Shown piece after piece: positions 50,101 through 52,975 of a stretch of DNA of 64,000 nt; the first letter of the stretch is position 1; every line of letters begins with the position of its first letter. The position numbers and the translations under genes were made by a program. The notes under the pieces are model-generated. The model ran no database searches, had not been told where the DNA came from, and saw only the letters and a program-made list of their open reading frames with translations. The DNA is from Diabrotica undecimpunctata (taxonomy: Eukaryota > Arthropoda > Insecta > Coleoptera > Chrysomelidae), in the NCBI RefSeq assembly GCF_040954645.1, contig NC_092806.1:133741976-133805975 (forward strand), given 5' to 3'.

Positions 50101-52377
50101 TAAACTATCGGGAATATCGTAGGTGAATGTCAAGGAAATAGTGCAGCAGCCGCAAGGCGTTACAGAGATTTATTATAGAGATTTTTTGTACTTGTTAATT
50201 CATTTAAACCATTTATTTTGTTGCACGTAATTTTTTAAAGGTTAATAAAAAGGGCCGTAACTTAATAAAAACTGTTTTTTGAAAAAAGTTATAAAAAATA
50301 AAAATGTTTTAAAAATAATGTGTTAAACTAATGATGCCATAAAATTCATTTAATTTGAACGTACTCAAAAGTTTGGGGGGATTTAGGGCTGCACACCCTC
50401 CTTAAAATTTTTCTGTGCGCTTAGATTGTGTTGTTTCTTTTGTATCAAAAATGCTTTCACGACAAGAAAGTAACGTGTCCATTTTTATTACAAAATGTCC
50501 AGACGTTTAGGAGATAATGCAAAAAAATCAATTTTTATTTTGTAACTTCAAAGGGCTGTAACTTTTTTTGTGTACACTTTGTACTAAGGTAAGTTGGATT
50601 CAATCAATTTATTTTTGTCTTCGGAATTCGTGATTAAATTTATGACATACCTTTTTGAAACGCCCAGTGTACTTTAAATAATAGACAATATGGAAATTTT
50701 TTTAATAAAAACTTGAAGATCACTCAAAAAAATTGAAAATTAAATGAATCTTTGACTACAATCTCAACGAAAATTACTTGTTCCGTTTTACTTAAACTAT
50801 CCTTATAAAATTATGTTACATAATTTAGTAACATACTCAAAAAATAAATTAAAAATAAACTACAAAAAAATTATAAAAGTTACTGTCGCTAACAAAAAAG
50901 TATTATCCTTATAAAATATTCACTCATTATGTTTGTTAAACTGTGCTGCTAGGGAGGTAGACCTGGAGATAAACATATGGTACTCTAGATGTTAAAATAT
51001 GATATATTTACCTCTTCGACAAAAATATTACTAAGGGTATTTGGCCTCGACGTGACAACATGAGTTTGCGAGTGAATAGTTTCGGCAACAAGTGAATTGC
51101 CAGAGGGACTCACAAAATTGTGAGTTTCTGAATCGGAACTAAACAACTAATATGTACGTCTGAATGCATATTAATATTTAAATATTAACTGGCAACTGAA
51201 AACTAAAATGGAATTTTGGTTTTCTATAAATTAGGCCACTCCCTCTCTATCTCTCGAATGGCGCTACACCCCAAATCGGGCCTTGGCCTCCTCCAAACTA
51301 TGCCTCCAACCTTGTCGGTCCGCGCCGATCTTCTCCAGGTTCTTATGTCTAGCAAATTTTGCGCGTCCGCTGCCACTTCATCCTCCCATCTTTTCCGTGG
51401 CCTTCCTTTTGGTCTTGCCACCTGCATTTTACTATCTAGGGCTCTTTTCGGCAATCTTTCTGTCTCCATTCTTACTACATGACCAGCCCAGCGAAGTTTC
51501 TGAAGTTTAACGAATTCTGAGATCGGTGTCTCTTTGAACAGTTGGTAGAGTTCATGGTTGTACCTGAATCTCCATATTCCGTTTTCGTTAAAAGGTCCAA
51601 ATATCTTTCTTAGGACTTTTCTTTCGAAGACTTCCAGTTTTCTTTTTGTCTCTTCTGTCTTCACCCATGTCTCGTATGCAAAGCTTACTATTGATCTGAT
51701 AATAGTTTTTTAGACCCTGATTTTCGATCTCCAGTGTGTGTTTTTGGAGAGGAACACATAATTGAGTGAAAAATAAGCTTTGTTTTACTTTATTATTCTT
51801 CTTTGGATTTCTGTTTCTTCTGTTCCATCCGTGTTTAATGCTCTTTTAACTCCTAAATATGTGAAACTTTCTAAATTAGGCCTAAGCTTATTAATTTTTG
51901 GGAAAGGGATGTGTACTTTAGTTCGAAATATTTGTTCCCATGAGGGATTATGTTCACTAATACTTAAATATATATTCATATATATTTAAGAGGGATTATA
52001 TATAATTAGTACTTGAGTGGAATGGTTTAAAAGAAAACGTATTCGTTTGTGGAATATTATACTCTCAAACAGAATTTATTACTTAAAAGTTCTTTTAAGA
52101 ACAATGGTCTTCTAAAACTCATACGTACTCAAAGCGATACAAATTAATTATCCCAAGACATAGTTAAATAAAAATTCAAACTAGTTATAGAAAAATTTAG
52201 CATGTCACAAAATGAATTCAATTAGAAGTAACTAACCAAATAAATTAATAAGTATAGGCTATGATAACGTATAAAGTAATGTCGGAAAATCCAAGAAACT
52301 ATTATTTTAGAAGTTATTATAGAAATAACTTTGTTCTTACCTGGACATTCTCTTTTTTTAACAGGCTTATTTTTCAT
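6438..52377 (-). CDS. Insect odorant receptor gene (7tm_6 family), eight exons over 46 kb, possibly a pseudogene
   Basis: Eight exons can be joined on the minus strand: 52377-52341, 48535-48336, 39577-39241, 35605-35374, 13942-13843, 6983-6882, 6690-6596 and 6541-6438. Phases agree at each junction. The product would be about 390 residues, normal for insect odorant receptors, which form ligand-gated cation channels with Orco in olfactory neuron membranes. Hydrophobic segments match the seven-helix layout: [15 protein letters not shown] (TM1), [16 protein letters not shown] (TM2), [14 protein letters not shown] (TM3), [20 protein letters not shown] (TM4), [15 protein letters not shown] (TM5), [20 protein letters not shown] (TM6) and the C-terminal KLRYG...[12 protein letters not shown] block. 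Introns 1-5 are 2-21 kb and full of transposons; introns 6 and 7 are 190 and 54 bp. Two defects: the exon 4 donor reads AG|AT, and exon 8 needs a one-base shift. Family identity rests on reading, not on a search. Confidence 0.75.
6596..6690 (-). CDS. Odorant receptor exon 7
   Basis: Predicted between acceptor GGACAG|CAC and donor TTAAA|GTAAAT, phase 0 to 2. Encodes [20 protein letters not shown] and more; the W-Y core fits the family's post-TM6 region, but sequence match is weak. The 190-bp intron before it is of ordinary insect size. Confidence 0.5.
6882..6983 (-). CDS. Odorant receptor exon 6 (TM6)
   Basis: 102 nt, 34 codons, phase 0 on both sides. Acceptor TTTTTTTTAG|GAC, donor GAG|GTTTGT. 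Encodes [16 protein letters not shown], a hydrophobic run and [10 protein letters not shown], the landmark that closes TM6 in this family. Confidence 0.8.
7223..7341. repeat. 119-bp foldback (MITE-like palindrome)
   Basis: The two halves pair imperfectly: GCAGTCCCTGCAT at the left, and the reverse complement of the right end reads GCAATCCCTGCAT. Inner matches include AATGGGCCAG with CTGGCCCATT and CCACGTGACC with GGTCACGTGA. No coding content. Confidence 0.8.
7345..7680 (-). pseudogene. Reverse transcriptase fragment of a Jockey-like LINE
   Basis: The minus strand gives [16 protein letters not shown] (the YRPISLL..LSKIFEKL block), [14 protein letters not shown] and, in another frame, [15 protein letters not shown]. 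Order and spacing match RT motifs 1-3. Two or more frameshifts. It may derive from the same element as the RNase H scrap at 5938-6235, but odorant receptor exons lie between them. Confidence 0.7.
7880..10135. mobile_element. pogo-like DNA transposon, degenerate
   Basis: A transposase pseudogene flanked by copies of a GTACCTTGRGCC-like word. Left: 7887-7898 (reverse, one mismatch), near 7928 and near 7949. Right: near 10076, 10093 and 10114. These look like transposase binding sites; exact ends are unclear. Confidence 0.65.
8037..9950 (-). pseudogene. pogo/jerky-type DDE transposase (Tc1/mariner superfamily), broken
   Basis: Starts at ATG about 9950 ([15 protein letters not shown]), with a CENP-B-like helix-turn-helix region, then [20 protein letters not shown]. 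The first catalytic Asp has become Gly: the frame near 9400 reads VFNIGETGN where the family has N-I-D-E-T-G. The second Asp is kept in LLILDNHE (about 9070). The C-terminal part [15 protein letters not shown] and the tail domain (8037-8300, with [12 protein letters not shown]) follow. Several stops and frameshifts separate these blocks, so it encodes no functional enzyme. Confidence 0.85.
10285..10440 (-). pseudogene. Small reverse transcriptase fragment
   Basis: The minus strand reads [20 protein letters not shown], the K-A-P-G-P-D/H block that opens LINE reverse transcriptases. No further RT motif follows on this side of the pogo element; it may be the start of the fragment at 7345-7680, split by the pogo insertion. 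Confidence 0.55.
10441..10950. other. Non-coding intron DNA
   Basis: AT-rich, part of odorant receptor intron 5. Nothing recognised apart from homopolymer runs. Confidence 0.4.
10955..13735 (+). pseudogene. I-clade-like LINE with reverse transcriptase and RNase H, broken
   Basis: Begins inside ORF2 ([15 protein letters not shown] near 11080). RT blocks: [49 protein letters not shown] (11325-11705), [10 protein letters not shown] in a shifted frame near 11905, and [16 protein letters not shown] (12061-12402). RNase [23 protein letters not shown] and [20 protein letters not shown] (12740-13000). C-terminal zinc knuckle [17 protein letters not shown] (about 13255), stop near 13433. The 3' UTR is interrupted by a 135-bp retroposon and ends in an A-rich tail near 13735. 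The RNase H domain argues for the I group over RTE. Many frameshifts. Confidence 0.85.
13445..13579. mobile_element. 135-bp retroposon monomer with 12-bp target duplication
   Basis: Flanked by TAAAATCTAGTT at 13433-13444 and again at 13580-13591. Interior begins CTGAAGCTATTTTCTTGTGG, contains GGGAATAAGCCACAATTAA and the hairpin-forming stretch near TTTCACTTCGGAAAT. An inverted dimer of the same unit is at 45078-45314. Noncoding. Confidence 0.85.
13843..13942 (-). CDS. Odorant receptor exon 5 (TM5)
   Basis: 100 nt between acceptor TTACTTATAG|G and donor ACA|GTAAGT. Encodes [19 protein letters not shown] and the rest of a hydrophobic helix ending LYFIIT. It leaves in phase 0, matching exon 6. 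Confidence 0.75.
14044..14868 (-). pseudogene. LTR-retrotransposon gag-like relic with leader
   Basis: The open part (14589-14044) encodes a protein with the retrotransposon gag pattern: [49 protein letters not shown] and [15 protein letters not shown]. Upstream (14590-14770) lies a charged, coiled-coil-like N terminus interrupted by shifts. The leader 14762-14868 is repeated in inverse orientation at 31745-31855. No protease, polymerase or LTR pair is seen next to it. Confidence 0.65.
14869..15182 (+). mobile_element. tRNA-derived SINE with TA-repeat tail
   Basis: Pol III box A (TTAGCCGAGCGG, 14882-14893) and box B (AGTTCGATCCC, 14937-14947) are correctly spaced in a tRNA-like head. An unrelated GC-richer body follows to TACCGGG near 15140, and then a (TA)n tail. 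It cannot fold as a complete tRNA gene with a 3' acceptor partner, so I call a SINE and not a tRNA. The related leader copy at 31745-31855 lacks this insertion. Confidence 0.75.
15142..15277. repeat. (TA)n tracts between two inverted Penelope tail ends
   Basis: TA repeats at about 15142-15182 and 15219-15277. Between them (15186-15220) sits a plus-strand copy of the last ~35 bp of the adjacent Penelope-like element. Together with the minus-strand end at 15275 onward this makes a palindrome around the TA tract. Confidence 0.85.
15464..16321 (-). pseudogene. Penelope-like protein, C-terminal half with GIY-YIG endonuclease
   Basis: Open from the Harbinger junction ([20 protein letters not shown]) to TAA at 15464. 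It contains the RT thumb region ([16 protein letters not shown]), a linker, then the GIY-YIG domain: [26 protein letters not shown] and the C-terminal [17 protein letters not shown] block. The Cys pair C-x2-C before YIG is typical of Penelope enzymes. The first half of the protein continues at 20943 on the other side of the Harbinger insertion. Confidence 0.85.
16526..17735 (+). CDS. HARBI1-like transposase, three exons, apparently intact
   Basis: Exons 16526-16787, 16858-17066 and 17124-17735 join with canonical sites (CAG|GTAAGT...TTTTAG; CAT|GTTAGT...CTTTTAG) to 1083 nt, giving 360 residues and a stop, the usual length. The start ATG (16526) begins [19 protein letters not shown], an acidic N terminus. 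A helix-turn-helix region lies in exon 2. The catalytic residues are all present: Asp in [11 protein letters not shown], Asp in [11 protein letters not shown], Glu in [13 protein letters not shown]. No stop or shift was seen. This nuclease would excise and reinsert the element together with the Myb-like partner, whose local copy is broken. Confidence 0.85.
17606..17960. repeat. First copy of an internal duplication in Harbinger copy 2
   Basis: The transposase 3' end and the facing Myb-like 3' end. A diverged second copy ([18 protein letters not shown]) is at about 19050-19400, on the other side of the LINE fragment. Confidence 0.8.
18030..19045 (+). pseudogene. LINE reverse transcriptase fragment inside Harbinger copy 2
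   Basis: Contains [17 protein letters not shown], the catalytic [11 protein letters not shown] (about 18325), [27 protein letters not shown] and the basic [12 protein letters not shown] end block (18880-18920). Frameshifts near 18290 and 18440. It ends where the duplicated Harbinger sequence resumes. Confidence 0.8.
19046..19400. repeat. Second copy of the Harbinger internal duplication
   Basis: Plus strand reads [20 protein letters not shown] and [16 protein letters not shown], a diverged and truncated copy of the transposase C terminus at 17600-17735, followed by the Myb-like gene's 3' part. Confidence 0.75.
19231..20636 (-). pseudogene. Myb/SANT-like accessory protein of Harbinger copy 2
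   Basis: Likely exons 20636-20413, 19911-19723, 19662-19564 and 19498-19231. Exon 1 encodes [19 protein letters not shown], then the Myb-like region [14 protein letters not shown] [14 protein letters not shown] and [15 protein letters not shown]. Exon 2 starts [10 protein letters not shown] and has a stop before its second frame ([17 protein letters not shown]). Exon 3 gives [19 protein letters not shown]. Exon 4 ends in a coiled coil ([17 protein letters not shown]) after a shift in an A-run. The accessory protein normally recruits the nuclease; this copy looks inactive. Confidence 0.65.
20943..21935 (-). pseudogene. Penelope-like protein, N-terminal half with reverse transcriptase
   Basis: Reads [18 protein letters not shown], then after one frameshift (about 21560-21640) [51 protein letters not shown] and the catalytic [13 protein letters not shown]. 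It ends at FTVEREADN, where Harbinger copy 2 begins; removing the insert continues directly into MIPFLDML at 16321. Only one frameshift was seen besides the insertion. Confidence 0.85.
21936..22300 (+). repeat. Inverted copy of the Penelope 3' end
   Basis: Plus-strand copy of 15275-15639, including the last ~50 codons ([20 protein letters not shown]) and the 3' untranslated end (TTTTTGTTCTCTAT). Four differences counted over 365 bp. Confidence 0.9.
22301..23379. other. Intron DNA without recognised features
   Basis: AT-rich, in odorant receptor intron 4. The first ~25 bp (CATTGTTTAAATAGG) match the upstream edge of the repeated gag leader at 31745. Confidence 0.4.
23380..23607 (-). pseudogene. 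THAP-domain gene, second coding exon, frameshifted
   Basis: After acceptor TTGTTGTAG|GT the frame continues the first THAP exon in phase 1: [17 protein letters not shown], then a shift in an A10 run leads to [14 protein letters not shown] (the C-S-K-H-F zinc-ligand site, with the Cys codon read as Arg) and, in a third frame, [11 protein letters not shown], like the A-V-P-T-I-F motif closing THAP domains. With these lesions no functional THAP zinc finger would form. Confidence 0.6.
23726..23757. repeat. (TA)n microsatellite
   Basis: About 16 TA units, directly upstream of a Penelope relic. Confidence 0.95.
23795..24070 (+). pseudogene. Penelope-like reverse transcriptase fragment (second family)
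   Basis: Reads [19 protein letters not shown] then [12 protein letters not shown] and [10 protein letters not shown], the catalytic core of Penelope reverse transcriptase. It differs from the element at 15275-22300. Starts next to a TA repeat and a 15-bp-stem hairpin. Confidence 0.8.
23798..23835. repeat. Perfect 15-bp inverted repeat with 8-nt loop
   Basis: GATCCCATAGGACTA pairs with TAGTCCTATGGGATC around TCAGAAAC. The right arm is Penelope coding sequence, so the left arm is an inverted duplicate of it. Confidence 0.9.
24075..28080 (-). pseudogene. Old I-like LINE with ORF1 zinc knuckle, RT and RNase H, heavily decayed
   Basis: From the 3' end: [17 protein letters not shown] (24075-24260) and [19 protein letters not shown] (RNase H, about 24330-24420); [16 protein letters not shown] region; [20 protein letters not shown] and [19 protein letters not shown] (RT, about 25200-25450). 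Farther up are an endonuclease-like end ([18 protein letters not shown], about 27240-27310) and an ORF1 knuckle [15 protein letters not shown] (about 27465-27510). Dozens of stops make exact limits uncertain. The stretch 25570-26150 does not fit this reading and may be an insertion. Confidence 0.65.
25570..26150. other. Compositionally distinct block inside the decayed LINE
   Basis: Richer in CG and GCGG-type words than its surroundings and interrupting the LINE translation where the N-terminal part of RT is expected. I found no matching ends or duplication. Confidence 0.3.
28100..31000. repeat. Cluster of diverged repeats, partly inverted
   Basis: About 29130-29420 pairs imperfectly with the reverse complement of 29540-29840, sharing ATAAACT...GATATTTAGC and TGTATTTTAATT. 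A third, direct copy lies at about 30270-30600 (CATTATGCAAAAACAAAGTTATT versus CGTTATGCAAAAAAGAAAGTTAT). GAAAA(A/G)CTGGTG recurs at about 28545 and 29877. No coding content. Confidence 0.65.
31004..31127 (-). CDS. THAP-domain gene, first coding exon
   Basis: Acceptor TTTTTTACAG|ATG and donor CTG|GTAAGT bound a 124-nt exon starting [19 protein letters not shown] and ending [19 protein letters not shown]-x-C spacing, the R-F-P block and the invariant Trp match the first half of a THAP DNA-binding zinc finger. Its partner exon lies 7.4 kb away at 23607, with compatible phase. The host function of the gene is unknown. Confidence 0.65.
31307..31340 (-). other. Probable 5' untranslated exon of the THAP gene (end only)
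   Basis: A strong donor (CCGAG|GTAAGTAG) lies 180 bp upstream of the THAP coding exon. The 5' boundary cannot be set. Confidence 0.35.
31745..31855 (+). repeat. Inverted copy of the gag-relic leader
   Basis: CTAACTAGTCCTATTTAAAC...GTGCCAGAGTTAAAACACAC...GAATTTTAAAATG matches the reverse complement of 14762-14868 joined to 22302-22325. It shows the sequence before the SINE and Penelope insertions. It diverges after the ATG at the gag start. Confidence 0.8.
31856..32389. other. Intron DNA with a TA microsatellite
   Basis: Holds (TA)n at about 32147-32177. No gene recognised. Confidence 0.5.
32390..33060 (-). pseudogene. Two LINE fragments: RT C terminus followed by an endonuclease piece
   Basis: At 32390-32585 the minus strand reads [18 protein letters not shown] and [14 protein letters not shown], an endonuclease segment. 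At about 32640-33060 it reads [17 protein letters not shown], the C-terminal RT region. The order (RT end upstream of endonuclease) means two elements or a rearranged one. No intact frame. Confidence 0.55.
33075..35230 (-). pseudogene. RTE-like LINE, 5'-truncated
   Basis: Starts within the endonuclease end ([19 protein letters not shown], 35150-35219). The linker and RT follow in several frames: [20 protein letters not shown], the catalytic [20 protein letters not shown] near 33820, [58 protein letters not shown] and, to the stop at 33099, [20 protein letters not shown]. It ends with a (GAA)n-like tail (CTTCTTCTTCTT on plus at 33070-33081). At least five frameshifts. It sits in receptor intron 4 next to exon 4. 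Confidence 0.85.
35374..35605 (-). CDS. Odorant receptor exon 4 (TM4 and following loop), donor site mutated
   Basis: The acceptor TTATATTTTTTAG|AG is excellent and keeps phase 1 from exon 3. The exon encodes [19 protein letters not shown], the conserved H..KF.YLAHYLE region and [14 protein letters not shown]. The phase and family alignment predict the exon should end at AATAG|ATATTTC (35374); a single G-to-A change from AG|GT would explain it. If the donor is truly lost, translation would run on to a TAG near 35325. Confidence 0.7.
35640..37560 (+). pseudogene. RTE-like LINE, internally deleted
   Basis: 5' untranslated region from about 35640, then the endonuclease start ([66 protein letters not shown] to about 36415). 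The reading jumps straight into mid-[76 protein letters not shown] and [17 protein letters not shown] [15 protein letters not shown]. The deletion near 36420 removes the endonuclease C terminus and the first RT block. Tail GAAGAAGAAGAA near 37545. Confidence 0.8.
37585..38640 (-). pseudogene. RTE-like LINE, RT C-terminal third, 5'-truncated
   Basis: A 302-codon open stretch (38505-37597) includes [20 protein letters not shown] (catalytic YADD), [75 protein letters not shown] and [20 protein letters not shown]. Upstream, after a shift, [19 protein letters not shown] and [20 protein letters not shown] reach about 38640. The tail CTTCTTCTTC at 37588 faces the tail of the plus-strand LINE, so the two meet tail to tail. 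Largely free of stops, so younger than its neighbours. Confidence 0.88.
38645..38816 (+). pseudogene. LINE RT C-terminal fragment
   Basis: Reads [19 protein letters not shown] and [13 protein letters not shown], the L-Y-R-T-x-I-R-P-A-M-x-Y-G block found at the end of RT in BovB/RTE-like elements. Confidence 0.7.
38820..39125 (+). other. Coding-like relic, uncertain (possibly KH-domain)
   Basis: Two overlapping frames give [14 protein letters not shown] and [20 protein letters not shown] with [18 protein letters not shown]. The pattern (G-x-x-G, I-x-F-P, then a basic helix) recalls vigilin-type KH repeats, but the match is weak. Confidence 0.25.
39241..39577 (-). CDS. Odorant receptor exon 3 (TM2 end, loop, TM3)
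   Basis: 337 nt between acceptor CTTTTAG|GG and donor ATAG|GTAACT, phase 0 to phase 1. Encodes [18 protein letters not shown], a polar loop, [13 protein letters not shown] and the TM3 helix, then an extracellular stretch with [13 protein letters not shown]. Typical of beetle receptors. Confidence 0.8.
39578..40010. other. Intron DNA without recognised features
   Basis: AT-rich part of odorant receptor intron 2. Nothing supported. Confidence 0.4.
40014..42225 (-). pseudogene. LINE with long open segments but no catalytic YADD
   Basis: 5'-truncated in the endonuclease ([16 protein letters not shown] at about 42180-42225; [34 protein letters not shown]). The RT N-terminal half is open for 342 codons (41701-40673): [57 protein letters not shown] and [17 protein letters not shown]. 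It breaks off at QEITSPFQ (40676). The C-terminal half resumes at [20 protein letters not shown] and runs open to 40014 ([20 protein letters not shown]). About 100 residues with the YADD motif are missing, so this copy cannot reverse-transcribe. Confidence 0.85.
42226..42900 (-). pseudogene. piggyBac-like transposase scraps (N- and C-terminal)
   Basis: At 42613-42880 the minus strand reads [20 protein letters not shown], the helical N-terminal region of piggyBac transposases. At 42230-42400 it reads [17 protein letters not shown] and [19 protein letters not shown], the third catalytic Asp region and following helix. The core between is deleted. Confidence 0.7.
42960..43095 (+). pseudogene. 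pogo-like transposase fragment
   Basis: Reads [20 protein letters not shown] and [15 protein letters not shown], the DDE-domain stretch after the first catalytic Asp in pogo/jerky proteins. Confidence 0.7.
45078..45314. mobile_element. Inverted dimer of the 135-bp retroposon, with 11-bp target duplication
   Basis: ATATATGACAA flanks it at 45067-45077 and 45315-45325. The interior is a near-perfect palindrome centred at about 45208: each arm runs from ATTTAAATGGGAATAAGCCA to CGGAAATCGTTCT and ACAAAC. The left side keeps the full monomer start (CTGAAGCTATTTTCTTGTGG) seen at 13445. It interrupts the piggyBac C-terminal coding region. Confidence 0.9.
46735..47050 (+). pseudogene. LINE RT fragment in the piggyBac intron
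   Basis: Reads [39 protein letters not shown] and YGVE, the C-terminal RT region of RTE-like LINEs. It lies wholly within the intron 47112-46656. Confidence 0.75.
48336..48535 (-). CDS. Odorant receptor exon 2 (TM1, start of TM2)
   Basis: 200 nt between acceptor TTTTAAG|GT and donor CCG|GTAATT. It enters in phase 1 and leaves in phase 0. Encodes [19 protein letters not shown] followed by a long hydrophobic helix and [10 protein letters not shown]. Confidence 0.75.
48540..49189. other. Intron DNA without recognised features
   Basis: Part of receptor intron 1. AT-rich; no repeat ends or coding relic found. Confidence 0.4.
49190..49505 (+). pseudogene. Transposase N-terminal fragment (Tc1/mariner-like helix-turn-helix)
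   Basis: Reads [35 protein letters not shown] and [18 protein letters not shown]. This pattern opens many insect IS630/Tc1-type proteins of the kind that carry a DDE_3 domain. No catalytic part follows. Confidence 0.55.
49538..50671. mobile_element. Long-armed foldback, right end Tc1/mariner-like
   Basis: Arms 49538-49905 and about 50235-50619 pair with few differences (for example GTGTACACAAAAAAAGTTAC and ATGGACACGTTACTTTC). Beyond the right arm the sequence ends CGCCCAGTG|TA, resembling a Tc1/mariner terminus at a TA site; the left counterpart is missing. The loop holds a short transposase-like relic. Confidence 0.75.
50041..50180 (+). pseudogene. Helix-turn-helix (DUF4817-like) relic in the foldback loop
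   Basis: Reads [13 protein letters not shown]...[21 protein letters not shown] with one stop. The E-x-A-D-M-H...G-E-C-x-G-N-A-A-A-A-x-x-Y pattern is the N-terminal domain of many insect mariner-type proteins. Confidence 0.6.
50672..51214. other. Intron DNA without recognised features
   Basis: AT-rich; nothing supported. Confidence 0.4.
51215..51990 (-). pseudogene. RTE-like LINE 3' end
   Basis: RT C terminus: [20 protein letters not shown] (about 51830-51890), a broken segment, then 146 open codons to 51224: [58 protein letters not shown]. 5'-truncated. Confidence 0.82.
52341..52377 (-). CDS. Odorant receptor exon 1
   Basis: Encodes [12 protein letters not shown] plus one base, ending at a strong donor (CAG|GTAAGAAC). 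The ATG at 52375-52377 follows ACC. A diverged copy with the same donor and start lies at 60627-60657. Confidence 0.65.
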
Positions 52378-52573
52378 GGTAAAGACTTCAGAAATCCCAT
52401 GCAAAACTAAAAGTGTATAAAATTTATTAACTTAGACTTGCACAGTAAAAATATATAAATCTATTATCGTAATGATAGTTTAAAGAAAATGGTTACATTT
52501 AATTATCTATATATGTATTGGATTATAATCAAACAAACTAATGAACTAGAAATATTTAAATATTTATAAATCC

Positions 52574-52607
52574 GTACCTCGGAGGTAAAGGACACTATGT
52601 CCATTTT
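52574..52607 (+). repeat. Left 34-bp terminal inverted repeat
   Basis: GTACCTCGGAGG... to ...GTCCATTTT; identical to the reverse complement of 56718-56751. Confidence 0.95.
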
Positions 52608-52975
52608 CTTACTTTTTTAGGAGAGCAGTTTTAAAATTTTTTAAATTTGTAATCAGTAAATACTCCAATGTTTCTTATATTTAACAAAGATTATTACATT
52701 ATTATTGTGGTATGTATAATCGTTTTTTATTCCATGAAGTGTTATATATCTGAAGTTTACCGTTCATTATTTAAAATTTTTTTAAAAATGTGTAGTTGGA
52801 CATAGTGTTGTTTACCTCTAACAACTTTTTTAAATAAAGTGGCATTGCATGTTAGGGTATCTACGAAATAAACAATACAAACACATTAAACAGCCTATAC
52901 TATTATTTTATTAAAGGTAAATATTATAATGTTATAATAATTAAGTAAAATTATAGACGACAAGTTTCAAAATTG

